This document shows, one piece after another, positions 1-8,254 of a stretch of DNA of 64,000 nucleotides. Source of the stretch: Pseudomonas sp. SCA2728.1_7 (lineage in GTDB: Bacteria > Pseudomonadota > Gammaproteobacteria > Pseudomonadales > Pseudomonadaceae); NCBI RefSeq assembly GCF_018138145.1, contig NZ_CP073104.1:1116001-1180000 (forward strand), read 5' to 3'. The notes below the pieces were generated by a model. That model was not told where the DNA came from and searched no databases. It worked only from the letters and a program-made list of their open reading frames with translations. The translations under genes and the position numbers were made by a program. Within the stretch, counting starts at the first letter, position 1. Each line of letters begins with the position of its first letter.

Positions 1-661
1 TCAGCTCATCGATATGTCGATACTCTGCACTCAACGCTGAAGCCAGATCCCGCGCCCGCCCCAACCGGATCGGTCCTCGCTCGATATCGATCAACAAGCC
101 CGGGCATTCCAGCGCCGGCAATCCTGACCACTGTTTCAAACGCCCATCGGTCACCACCAGCAAACGTTGCTGTTCAGCGGGAAAGCGCTTGCGCCGCACT
201 GCCAGCCATTGCTCCGCCTGCATCAGTGCCGCCATTAACGGCGTGCCGCCGCCAGCTCCCAAGGCTTCCAGCCAGACGCGCAAGCCGCTCGACGCCTTCA
301 ACCCTTGCACCTGCCATCGCGGCGCCGAACCACTGGCGGTCAGCAATGCCAGCCGCGCACGCTGGCGATAGGCATCATCGAACAGTTGCGCGAGCAGGCC
401 TTTGGCATCGCTCAAGGCGTGATGACGCCGCGTCGAGCCTGAGGCATCGACGATGACCAGCCACAGTTCATGCGGCGAGCGTGTGCGCAGTTGGAACAGC
501 AGATCTTCACGTACTCGAGGACGTCCGTTGAGCAGCGTGCCCGGCCAGTTCACTGTACCGCCACGAGCGGCATGACGCTTGCCTTGGCGTCCACTGTCCA
601 GCCGTCCAGCGCGGGGTCTGGCATTCGCCCCCGCTTCGGATCGGGGGCGAATGCCTAAGGC
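1..661 (-). CDS. VWA domain (ChlD/BchD-like medium chelatase subunit part), -1 frame, runs off the window
   Basis: This is the C-terminal von Willebrand factor A part of a ChlD/BchD-type chelatase subunit, expected to work with CobN and the ATPase to insert cobalt into the corrin ring. The frame is open from 682 down to base 1. It carries a MIDAS-type DASGS motif (near 430), a GGGTPL segment and a VTDGR segment. Upstream of the domain is an Arg/Gly-rich linker like that of BchD/ChlD proteins. Between the preceding in-frame stop (683-685) and 553 there is no ATG, GTG or TTG. The first is a GTG at 553, which lies inside the linker region, so independent initiation looks unlikely. The likely route is -1 frameshifting from the ATPase gene (codons GCC TTA GGC from 661). 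The C-terminus is beyond the window edge. Without a frameshift it would start at 553. Confidence 0.75.
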
Positions 662-667
662 TTTTTT
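620..667 (-). promoter_or_regulatory. Candidate programmed -1 ribosomal frameshift site (slippery heptamer plus hairpin)
   Basis: On the minus strand the heptamer A AAA AAG (667-661) lies in the zero frame of the ATPase gene as CCA AAA AAG. A 5-nt spacer (660-656) follows, then a perfect 14-bp stem, 655-642 (GGCATTCGCCCCCG) paired with 633-620, with an 8-nt loop. The zero-frame TAG is 657-655. A -1 slip gives AAA AAA GCC TTA and enters the open VWA frame. This layout matches the dnaX-type bacterial -1 signal. Frameshifting in chlD-like chelatase genes has been described. There is no U-tract after the stem, so it is not a normal terminator. Confidence 0.8.
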
Positions 668-1656
668 GGCCAGCTCGGCACTTCACGACGGGCGCCTGTG
701 GCAAGCCCGGGCGCCGGCAGGTCGCCCCACTGGCCCTGCCCTTCACTCGGCGAGGCTTGAGTTTCGGCCGGCGACTGCGCCGGTTGTTGCGGACTCGATG
801 GTGGATGCTCACAGCGACGATGGCGCAGGGCAAACTCGGCCACGGCGTCGATGTCTTCTTCGCTAATCTCCTCAGCTCCGCGCCATGCCGCGTGGGCCCG
901 AGCGGCGCGCAACCAGACCAGGTCGGCACGCAGACCATCGACCCCGGCGGCGAAACAACGTTCGGTGATCTGCGCCAGTGCGGCGTCGTCCAGCGCAATA
1001 TTGGCCAAGGCTTCGCGGGCGTTTTCGCAACGTTCGCGCAACGCTTGTTGCTGTGTTTCCCACTGTGCGCAGAACGCTTGCGGATCGCTGTCGAAATCCA
1101 GACGTCTACGGATGATCTGACCGCGTTCGGTCGGTGCGGTGTGGCCACTGAGGGCGACATTCAAGCCGAAGCGGTCGAGCAGTTGCGGGCGTAATTCGCC
1201 CTCTTCCGGGTTCATGGTGCCGATCAGCACGAACTTCGCCGAATGCCGATGGGAGATACCGTCACGCTCGATCAGGTTGGTACCGCTGGCGGCAACGTCG
1301 AGCAGCAGATCCACCAGGTGATCAGGCAGCAGATTGACTTCATCGACGTAGAGCACACCGCCGTCAGCCTTGGCCAGCACGCCCGGTGAGAATTGCGCGC
1401 GGCCCTCGCTGAGCGCGGCGTCGAGGTCGAGGGTGCCGACCAGACGTTCTTCGGTGGCGCCCAGCGGCAAGGTGACGAACTGGCCACTGGCGAGCAGATC
1501 GGCCAGGCCACGGGCCAGAGTCGATTTGGCCATGCCACGCGGCCCTTCGATCAGCACGCCGCCGATTTTCGGGTCGATGGCGGTGAGGCACAGGGCGAGT
1601 TTCAGGTCATCGGCACCGACCACGGCGGAGAGCGGGAAATGCGGGGTGTCGGTCAT
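655..1656 (-). CDS. AAA+ ATPase subunit of cobalt/magnesium chelatase (ChlI/BchI-like)
   Basis: This 333-residue AAA+ ATPase of the magnesium-chelatase family would power cobalt insertion by CobN. Seen directly: a Walker A segment EGPRGMAKST (about residues 38-47), Walker B GGVLYVDEVNLL (about 100-111), and the GTMNPEEGELRPQLLDRF sensor/arginine-finger segment (about 146-163). A Pro/Gln/Glu-rich tail of about 45 residues follows, typical of the linker between the AAA+ and VWA domains of ChlD. The gene starts 223 nt downstream of cobN, across a palindromic repeat. The ORF stops two codons after an A AAA AAG heptamer and a hairpin follows, so it probably makes two products: this short ChlI-like form and a frameshifted ChlD-like form of at least 552 residues. 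Confidence 0.9.
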   Translation of the reverse strand: MTDTPHFPLSAVVGADDLKLALCLTAIDPKIGGVLIEGPRGMAKSTLARGLADLLASGQFVTLPLGATEERLVGTLDLDAALSEGRAQFSPGVLAKADGGVLYVDEVNLLPDHLVDLLLDVAASGTNLIERDGISHRHSAKFVLIGTMNPEEGELRPQLLDRFGLNVALSGHTAPTERGQIIRRRLDFDSDPQAFCAQWETQQQALRERCENAREALANIALDDAALAQITERCFAAGVDGLRADLVWLRAARAHAAWRGAEEISEEDIDAVAEFALRHRRCEHPPSSPQQPAQSPAETQASPSEGQGQWGDLPAPGLATGARREVPSWPKKP

Positions 1657-1717
1657 TTGGGTTTTCTCTGTCGTGGTCGTGGGTGTACTTGGTGTGGTGG
1701 TGTGTCAGTCGGGGTAG

Positions 1718-1865
1718 CCCTCACCCTAGCCCTCTCCCGGAGGGAGAGGGAACTGACCGAGGTGTTCTGGCGAGTTACGCCGACTTGGCATATCGAGTTG
1801 AACTTAAGTTTTGAACGCCCCATAGATCGGCCCCCTCTCCCTCCGGGAGAGGGCTGGGGTGAGGG
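1718..1865. repeat. MITE-like palindromic repeat, single unit, between cobN and the ATPase gene
   Basis: The element starts with CCCTCACCCTAGCCCTCTCC and ends with the inverted form GGGAGAGGGCTGGGGTGAGGG, with about 85 bp between containing ACGCCGACTTGGCATATCG. It belongs to the same family as the arrays at 7459, 43378 and 48820. It fills the 223-nt gap inside the cobalamin operon and may partly uncouple the ATPase gene from cobN. Confidence 0.75.
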
Positions 1866-1879
1866 TAGCTTTTGAGCGG

Positions 1880-4800
1880 CTACATATCTTCCTCAATATC
1901 CAGCAGCAGATTCTCCAGCGCCTCTTTATAAGCCCCCGGCTCCTGCCACATCCCCCGCTGCTGCGCTTCCAGCATCCGCTCGGTCATATCCCGCAGCGCG
2001 TGCGGATTATGCTCACGAACAAACTCCCGAGTCGCCGGATCCAGCAGATAAGCATCGGCCAGCAAAGCGTACTGGTGGTCATCGATCAACTGCGTGGTGG
2101 CATCGAACGCAAACAGGTTATCAACCGTCGCCGCCATTTCGAACGCGCCTTTATAGCCGTGGCGCTTGACCCCGTCGATCCATTTCGGATTGGCCGCGCG
2201 CGAGCGAATCACCCGGTTCAGTTCTTCTTTCAAAGTGCGAATCTTCGGCAGATCCGGTTGGCTGTGATCGCCGTGATAACTCGCCGCCGCTTCACCGCGC
2301 AGGGTTTCCACGGCGGCGAGCATGCCGCCCTGGAACTGGTAGTAATCGTTGGAATCGAGCAGGTCGTGCTCGCGATTGTCCTGATTCTGCAGCACCGCTT
2401 GCACCTGGCTCAGGCGTTGGACGAACTGTTCGCGCGCGGAAGTGCCCTCATCGGAGCCGCCATAGGCGTAGGCGCCCCAGTTCAGATAGACCTCGGCAAG
2501 GTCTTCGCGGCTCTGCCACAAACGCCCATCGATAGCGCCCTGCACGCCTGCGCCATAGGCACCGGGTTTGGCACCGAAAATGCGCCAACCGGCCTGACGC
2601 CGTGCGGTGTCTTCATCGACGCCCGACTGCAGCAGTGCCCCGCGCTCGGCTCGTACTTTGGCCGCCAATGGGTTGAGGTCGTCCGGTTCATCCAGTGCCG
2701 CTACTGCCTGCACCGCCGCATCGAACAGGCGAATCAGATTGGCGAAGGCATCACGGAAAAATCCGGAAACGCGCAACGTGACATCAACACGTGGGCGGTC
2801 GAGCAGGCTCAGCGGCAGGATCTCGAAATCATCGACGCGCTGACTGCCGGTGGCCCATACCGGACGGACGCCCATCAACGCCATCGCCTGAGCGATATCG
2901 TCGCCGCCGGTGCGCATGGTCGCGGTGCCCCACACGGAGAGGCCGAGTTGGCGCAGGTGATCGCCGTGGTCTTGCAGGTGTCGTTCAAGAATCAACGTCG
3001 CTGACTGGAAACCGATGCGCCATGCGGTGGTGGTCGGCAGGTTGCGCACGTCGACCGAGTAGAAATTACGGCCGGTCGGTAACACGTCGAGGCGACCACG
3101 GCTGGGCGCGCCACTCGGGCCGGCGGGGACGAAACGGCCGCTGAGGGCGTCGAGCAGGCCGCGCATTTCGGCGGGGCCGCAAGCGTCCAGGCGTGGGGCG
3201 ACGACTTCGCGCAGATGGTCGATGATTGCACTGACCTCGGCCCAACGCGGTCCTTGTAGGAGTGAGCCTGCTCGCGATGGCGGTGTGTCAGGCAAATCTG
3301 TATCGAATGACACTCCGCTATCGCGAGCAGGCTCACTCCTACAGGGGATTTGTAGTGTTTGGGAGATTAGGTTCGAAGCAAACAGTTCCAGGCGTTCGCG
3401 GGTGTCGCCGGCAGTGCGCCAGACTTCGTCGCTTTGCGCTTGCAGCTCTGTCGGGCGTGGGCCTGTCCATGGGTCGGCCAACGCGCAGTCGAGCGGATCG
3501 AAACCGAGTTCGAATGCTTTGGCCAGTGCGCGCAGCAGACTCGACTGCGCGCCCTTCCCGTCTCCGCGTGGAATGCGCAGCAACGCCAGCAACGTATCAA
3601 TGCGCAATCGCCCGCTCGGTGACTCGCCAAAAATGTGCAAGCCATCGCGAATCTGCGATTCCTTCAAATCACACAAATACGTATCGAGGCGCGGCAGCCA
3701 GATCGCCGCATCAGCGTCGCTGTCCAGCCCGGCATCGAGTTGCAGTTCGCGGTCGATCTGCGTCTCGTGCACCAGTTGCAGAATGTCGCGCTGCAACTCG
3801 CGGGCGCGGCGCGGATCCAGCAGTTGCGCTTCGTAATACTCGTCGGCCAACAGTTCCAGATTGCGCAGCGGGCCGTAGGTTTCGGCGCGGGTCAGCGGCG
3901 GCATCAGGTGGTCGATGATCACCGCTTGTGTGCGCCGCTTGGCCTGCGCGCCCTCGCCCGGGTCATTGACGATAAACGGATAGATGTTCGGCAGCGGCCC
4001 GAGCAGTGCATCCGGCCAGCAGTTTTCCGAAAGGCCAACGCCTTTGCCCGGCAGCCATTCAAGGTTGCCGTGTTTGCCGACGTGGATCACGCCGTGGGCG
4101 CCGTAGGTGTTGCGCAACCAGAAATAGAACGCCAGATAAGCGTGCGGCGGAACCAGATCCGGATCGTGATAGACCGCGCTTGGATCAACCTGATAGCCGC
4201 GCGCCGGCTGGATGCCGACGAAGGTCAGGCCGAAACGCAGACCGGCAATCATCATGCGCCCGTCGCGACACATCGGATCGTTTTGCGGCGCTCCCCAGCG
4301 CTCAATCACGGCGACGCGATTGGCTTCGGGCAGCGCATTGAACATCGCTGAATAATCGTCCATCGCCAGGCTTTGTTGGCACGGACGCAGGTCAATCGTG
4401 TCGAGATCGTTGCTGACGCCACCGAGCAATTGCTGGATCAACTCGGTGCCGCTATTCGGCAGTTCGGCCGCAATGGGATAACCCTCAGCCTGCAACGCGC
4501 GAAGGATATTCAGCGCCGCCGCCGGCGTGTCGAGACCGACGCCATTACCAATGCGGCCATCGCGGGTCGGGTAGTTGGCGAGAATCAGCGCGATGCGTTT
4601 TTCGCCATTTGGCACCCGCGCCAGATCAATCCAGCGCCGCGCCAGTTCGGCGACAAAATCCATGCGCTCAGGCTGCGCGCGATAGCAGACCACATCGGAC
4701 TGACTGCGCTCACTGCGCCAGGCCAGATCCTTGAAGCTGATCGGCCGGCTGATGATGCGCCCGTCGAGTTCCGGCAAGGCAATGTGCATCGCCAGATCGC

Positions 4801-5728
4801 GGGGGCCGAGACCTTGCTCGCTGTCGCGCCAGCCAGGCTCGTTGTCCTGTGCGCAGATCGCCTGGATCACCGGAATATTGCGGCGAAACGGCCGCAAGTG
4901 CGGCGCTTCAGGGCTGGATTGGGCGAAACCGGTGGTGTTGAGAATCACCCCCGCCTCGACTTCGTCCAGCCAATCCTCGACCACCGCCAGGCAGCCGGGT
5001 TCTTTCAGACTGGCCACGGCGATCGGCAACGGGTTAAGCCCCGCCGCCTGCAAGCGCTGGCAGAACACATCGATAAACGCGGTGTTCGCCGCTTGCAAAT
5101 GCGAGCGGTAAAACAGCACCGCCGCGACCGGTTGCTCAGGCAGCCATTCGGCTTGCCAGTCACTCAGTGCGGCGGTGTTTTTTTGTGGATGGTAAATCGC
5201 CGTGCGCGGCAGGGTTTGCGGCTCTTCCCAAACGTAATCACGGGCGAGCCAACGGTTGGCCAGGCAGCGGAAGAAATCCAGCGCATTGCCCAGGCCGCCC
5301 TGACGCAAGAACTGCCAGAGCCGGTCGCGATCCTTGGCGTTGACGGTGCTCAAGTCGCTGAGCTCCGGATCGGGACGGTCATCGCCCGGTACCAGAATCA
5401 CCTGCACACCACGCTCGGACAACTCGATCAGACGCTCGACACCGTAACGCCAATAGGCGATGCCGCCGTGCAGCGAAATCAGGATCACCTTGGCGTGGCG
5501 CAGCACTTCATCGACGTACAGATCGACCGAAGCGTGATTCTGCACCTGCATCGGATTGGCCAGACGCAGGCTCGGATAATCCTCGGGCAACTGCTGCGCA
5601 GCTTCGGCGAGTAGCGCCAGACTGGAGTCGCCGCTGCACAGGATCACCAGCTCGGCGGGGGTCTGTCCAAGGTCGGCAATGTTGTCATCCGAGACGAAAC
5701 CGCCGGGCTGGGTCCTGAGCAGGTGCAT
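1880..5728 (-). CDS. cobN: Cobaltochelatase subunit CobN
   Basis: CobN is the large subunit (1282 aa) of the ATP-dependent cobaltochelatase, which inserts Co2+ into hydrogenobyrinate a,c-diamide in the aerobic B12 pathway. The whole length matches the CobN/BchH family, for example the conserved segments GVIHVGKHGNLEWLPGKG and GDDIAQAMALMGVRPVW. The start is an ATG 3 nt downstream of the cobW stop, so the two are cotranscribed. An odd feature is residues about 795-825, which are encoded by an in-frame REPIN (3255-3343) and read PCRSEPARDSG...SRAGSLLQG, a sequence foreign to the family. The flanking protein sequence stays in frame on both sides, so the enzyme may still be functional. Confidence 0.97.
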   Translation of the reverse strand: MHLLRTQPGGFVSDDNIADLGQTPAELVILCSGDSSLALLAEAAQQLPEDYPSLRLANPMQVQNHASVDLYVDEVLRHAKVILISLHGGIAYWRYGVERLIELSERGVQVILVPGDDRPDPELSDLSTVNAKDRDRLWQFLRQGGLGNALDFFRCLANRWLARDYVWEEPQTLPRTAIYHPQKNTAALSDWQAEWLPEQPVAAVLFYRSHLQAANTAFIDVFCQRLQAAGLNPLPIAVASLKEPGCLAVVEDWLDEVEAGVILNTTGFAQSSPEAPHLRPFRRNIPVIQAICAQDNEPGWRDSEQGLGPRDLAMHIALPELDGRIISRPISFKDLAWRSERSQSDVVCYRAQPERMDFVAELARRWIDLARVPNGEKRIALILANYPTRDGRIGNGVGLDTPAAALNILRALQAEGYPIAAELPNSGTELIQQLLGGVSNDLDTIDLRPCQQSLAMDDYSAMFNALPEANRVAVIERWGAPQNDPMCRDGRMMIAGLRFGLTFVGIQPARGYQVDPSAVYHDPDLVPPHAYLAFYFWLRNTYGAHGVIHVGKHGNLEWLPGKGVGLSENCWPDALLGPLPNIYPFIVNDPGEGAQAKRRTQAVIIDHLMPPLTRAETYGPLRNLELLADEYYEAQLLDPRRARELQRDILQLVHETQIDRELQLDAGLDSDADAAIWLPRLDTYLCDLKESQIRDGLHIFGESPSGRLRIDTLLALLRIPRGDGKGAQSSLLRALAKAFELGFDPLDCALADPWTGPRPTELQAQSDEVWRTAGDTRERLELFASNLISQTLQIPCRSEPARDSGVSFDTDLPDTPPSRAGSLLQGPRWAEVSAIIDHLREVVAPRLDACGPAEMRGLLDALSGRFVPAGPSGAPSRGRLDVLPTGRNFYSVDVRNLPTTTAWRIGFQSATLILERHLQDHGDHLRQLGLSVWGTATMRTGGDDIAQAMALMGVRPVWATGSQRVDDFEILPLSLLDRPRVDVTLRVSGFFRDAFANLIRLFDAAVQAVAALDEPDDLNPLAAKVRAERGALLQSGVDEDTARRQAGWRIFGAKPGAYGAGVQGAIDGRLWQSREDLAEVYLNWGAYAYGGSDEGTSAREQFVQRLSQVQAVLQNQDNREHDLLDSNDYYQFQGGMLAAVETLRGEAAASYHGDHSQPDLPKIRTLKEELNRVIRSRAANPKWIDGVKRHGYKGAFEMAATVDNLFAFDATTQLIDDHQYALLADAYLLDPATREFVREHNPHALRDMTERMLEAQQRGMWQEPGAYKEALENLLLDIEEDM
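3255..3343. repeat. REPIN inside cobN
   Basis: Two inverted REP arms, 3255-3278 (TGTAGGAGTGAGCCTGCTCG...) and its complement at 3320-3343, enclose about 41 bp. The pair is the same as the intergenic REPINs at 14122, 61293 and 63304, but here it lies within an open reading frame and keeps cobN in frame. Confidence 0.95.
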
Positions 5729-5731
5729 GGC

Positions 5732-6805
5732 TTAAACGCTGAGCGCAGCGCGCAGTTGCGCTTCGAGTTGGGCGGCGTCGAGTTTCTGTCCGATCAACAC
5801 CAGACGCGTGACGCGCGCTTCGTCGGCGCCCCACTGACGGTCGAAATGCTTGTCGAAACGCGTACCCACGCCTTGGATCAGCAGGCGCATTGGCTTGTTT
5901 GGAATGGCGGCAAAACCTTTGACACGGAGGATGCCGTGCTTGACCACCAGTTGCGTCAGGGCGTCGAGCAGCAGGCTTTCGTCGGATTGCGGCAGTTCGA
6001 TGGAGATCGAATCGAAGGCGTCGTGATCGTGGCCATCGTGGTCGTCATCGCCTTCACCGTGGTGATGATCATGGTGGCTGTGGCGGCTGTCGATGTGTTC
6101 TTCGGAACCGGCGCCGAGGCCGATCAACACGTCCAGCGGCAGGCGACCGTTACTGGCTTCGATGATTTTCACCGCTGGCGGCAACTCTTCGGCGACTTCA
6201 GCGCGGACGCGAGCGAGATCTTCCGGGCTGGTCTGGTCGGCCTTGTTGAGGATGACGAGGTCGGCGCTGGCCAGTTGGTCGGCGAACAGTTCGTGCAGCG
6301 GCGATTCGTGATCGAGGTTCGGGTCGAGTTTACGCTGGGCGTCGACCTGATCCGGGAACGCGGCAAAGGTGCCAGCGGCCACGGCCGGGCTGTCGACCAC
6401 AGTAATTACCGCGTCAACGGTGCAGGCACTGCGGATCTCCGGCCACTGAAAGGCTTGCACCAGCGGTTTCGGCAGGGCCAGGCCCGAGGTTTCGATAAGG
6501 ATGTGGTCGAGATCGCCGCGACGCGCGACCAGTTCGCGCATCACCGGGAAGAATTCTTCCTGAACGGTGCAGCACAGGCAGCCGTTGGCCAGTTCGTAAA
6601 CGCGGCCAGTGGCTTCTTCTTCGGTGCAACCGATGGTGCATTGTTTGAGGATTTCACCGTCGATGCCCAACTCGCCGAACTCGTTGACGATCACCGCGAT
6701 GCGACGGCCCTGCGCGTTGTCGAGCATGTGCCGCAGCAGTGTGGTCTTGCCCGAGCCGAGGAAGCCGGTGACGATGGTGACGGGGAGTTTGGCCAGTGTT
6801 TTCAT
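5732..6805 (-). CDS. cobW: CobW-type GTPase metallochaperone of the cobalamin operon
   Basis: This is a COG0523/CobW G3E GTPase of 357 aa, thought to handle cobalt for CobN. Seen: Walker A VTGFLGSGKTTLLRH near the N-terminus, the metal-binding CXCC motif in ELANGCLCCTVQEEF, the NKAD guanine-specificity motif, and a His/Asp-rich stretch (about residues 240-262, HSHHDHHHGEGDDDHDGHDH) suited to cobalt binding. The chosen start (MKTLAKLPVT) has AAGGG about 9 nt upstream. The upstream extension to 6853 runs into the leader and is less likely. It is the first gene of the B12-riboswitch operon cobW-cobN-chelatase. Confidence 0.95.
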   Translation of the reverse strand: MKTLAKLPVTIVTGFLGSGKTTLLRHMLDNAQGRRIAVIVNEFGELGIDGEILKQCTIGCTEEEATGRVYELANGCLCCTVQEEFFPVMRELVARRGDLDHILIETSGLALPKPLVQAFQWPEIRSACTVDAVITVVDSPAVAAGTFAAFPDQVDAQRKLDPNLDHESPLHELFADQLASADLVILNKADQTSPEDLARVRAEVAEELPPAVKIIEASNGRLPLDVLIGLGAGSEEHIDSRHSHHDHHHGEGDDDHDGHDHDAFDSISIELPQSDESLLLDALTQLVVKHGILRVKGFAAIPNKPMRLLIQGVGTRFDKHFDRQWGADEARVTRLVLIGQKLDAAQLEAQLRAALSV

Positions 6806-6809
6806 CGGT

Positions 6810-6834
6810 ATGCCCTTTGGCAAGCGGCGGGCAT
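6810..6834 (-). promoter_or_regulatory. Small hairpin covering the cobW Shine-Dalgarno
   Basis: On the minus strand ATGCCC (6834-6829) can pair with GGGCAT (6815-6810) across a 13-nt loop. The GGG of the SD sequence lies in the stem, 4 nt before the cobW ATG. This could be the translation-control platform of the upstream B12 riboswitch. A 6-bp stem is weak evidence. Confidence 0.35.
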
Positions 6835-6914
6835 ACGGGACGAGAACCAGCAACGCGCGTGCGCGCCGGAAGCATTCGCCACCGGATCACCCCGCCCGGT
6901 TGTAGTGAGAATCT

Positions 6915-7105
6915 GTGACGAGGCAGGTCTCCTGGCTGACGGTGTTCAGGTATGAGCCTGGCGTTGGCTGCGCCTTCCCGCGGGCTCATGGGTTGAGCTG
7001 GCAGTGGCGTGGCAGCGAACTTCACCGTTCACAGTTGCGGGGGCAGCCGCGGCATTGACCGCGTTCCCTTCTTAGCTTCGGCAACGGCCGAAGAACCTCG
7101 AAAGC
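6915..7105 (-). promoter_or_regulatory. Cobalamin (B12) riboswitch upstream of cobW
   Basis: The minus strand shows the B12 box AGCCAGGAGACCTGCCT (6937-6921) and the conserved GGCTGCCCCCGCAACTGT core (about 7050). The 5' helix GGTTCTTC...GAAGAAGGGAACGCGG typical of class I cobalamin riboswitches also precedes the core. It should repress cobW-cobN-chelatase expression when adenosylcobalamin is abundant. Confidence 0.93.
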
Positions 7106-7159
7106 GCAAGGCTACGCATGGTGTGGTTTTGGGTCAATGCTTTGGGGGTTTTGGATTGG

Positions 7160-7353
7160 GGGCATATCCGTTGCTGCGGATGCTGCTTCTGGCGGTTTCG
7201 CTCTTACAGCGAGTCACCTTTTCCAAACGCCGAAAAGGTAACCCAAAAGGCTTTGCCCCGGCGTACGGCACTTCGCTGAGGCTCAGTGTTCCCTCGCTAC
7301 GGTGTCCATCCGGGGGCATCGCCTACGGTTTGCTTCGCTGCACCTACTCTCGA
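7160..7353. repeat. Left arm of a large imperfect inverted repeat
   Basis: Sequences at 7160-7255 (ending in the AACGCCGAAAAGGTAACCC type motif) and at 7321-7353 (GCCTACGGTTTGCTTCGCTG) reappear in inverted order at 8201-8254 plus 9677-9727, and at 8101-8134. No plausible gene lies here. Short ORFs across it are repeat-derived. Confidence 0.7.
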
Positions 7354-7458
7354 TGAATGCGGCTGCGCCGCACGGCGCTGTGCGCCTACCCCCGGATGAA
7401 CACCTTCGCTCGGCCTGCCGAAGGGGCAAAAAAGCCAGATCAAAAGCCAGATCAAGAG

Positions 7459-7932
7459 CCCCTCACCCTAGCCCTCTCCCAGAGGGAGAGGGGACTGACC
7501 GGGGCGTTTGGAAGAGGTACGCCGACCTGCGATACCGCGTTGAACTCAGGCTTTGAAAAGCACACAAATCAGCCGCTCTCCCTCCACTCCCGGAGGGACA
7601 GGGGACTGACCGGGGTGTTTGGAAGAAGTACGCCGACCTGCGATACCGCGTTGAACTCAGGCTTTGAAAAGCACACAAATCAGCCGCTCTCCCTCCACTC
7701 CCGGAGGGACAGGGGACTGGCCGAGGTGTTTGGGGGAGCTATGCCGACGTGCGATACCGCGTTGAACTCAGGCTCAAAAAAGCAAAAAAATCGGCCCCCT
7801 CACCATGAGGAAAAGGAGACTGATCGAGGTGTTTCGTAGAGGTACGCCGACGTGCGATATCGCGTTGAACTCAGATTCTGAAAAGCCCAAAAATCGGCTC
7901 CCTCTCCCTCGGGAGAGGGCTGGGGTGAGGGG
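7459..7932. repeat. MITE-like repeat array, about four units
   Basis: The array opens with CCCCTCACCCTAGCCCTCTC and closes with GAGAGGGCTGGGGTGAGGGG. Inside, the GGGACTGACCGGGGYGTTTG motif recurs at 7491, 7602, 7713 and 7816, giving periods of 111, 111 and 103 bp. Each unit ends in a GGAGGGACAGG or GGGAGAGGG palindrome. The ORF through it encodes a repeated peptide (TPTCDTALNSGFEKHTNQPL) and is not a gene. Confidence 0.8.
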
Positions 7933-8100
7933 CGAATCCACCACAAACACAAAGCCGACCACGCCCCGCTCTTCACCACTCAATAGGCCGAGTGTCAGCT
8001 CGCCTGCTCTTGATCTTGATCCACAGGCGACGTCGGAAGGCTGAGTGGAGGGATTGATCCGGGCGTGGGAGCGCAGCGACCGTTTGGCGCAGCCAAATGC

Positions 8101-8254
8101 ATCGAGAGGAGGTGCAGCGAAGCAAACCGTAGGCGCTGCGCCCGGATCGATCCCGCAGCGAAGGAACCCCGAGCCCCAGCGAGCAGGCCGCACGTAGGAG
8201 CAAGCCTTTTTGGTTACTTTTTCGGCGTCTGGAAAAAGTGACCCGCCGTAAGGG
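8101..8254. repeat. Right arm of the large inverted repeat (first part, split by the IS)
   Basis: 8101-8134 is the inverted copy of 7321-7353, and 8201-8254 is the inverted copy of the inner part of 7160-7255. The match continues at 9677-9727 on the far side of the insertion sequence, so the IS jumped into a pre-existing arm. Confidence 0.7.

Noticed and set aside
620..655. Hairpin after the ATPase stop as an intrinsic terminator
   Set aside because: It has no U-tract on either strand, and the open VWA frame continues through it. A frameshift stimulator fits better.
7357..7839. A 160-codon ORF in the repeat array
   Set aside because: It encodes the repeat unit several times (TPTCDTALNSGFEKHTNQPL) and follows the repeat period, so it is not a protein gene.
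7459..7932. Tandem repeats as a CRISPR array
   Set aside because: Units are about 110 bp with similar spacers and palindromic ends; there are no short direct repeats with unique spacers and no cas genes.
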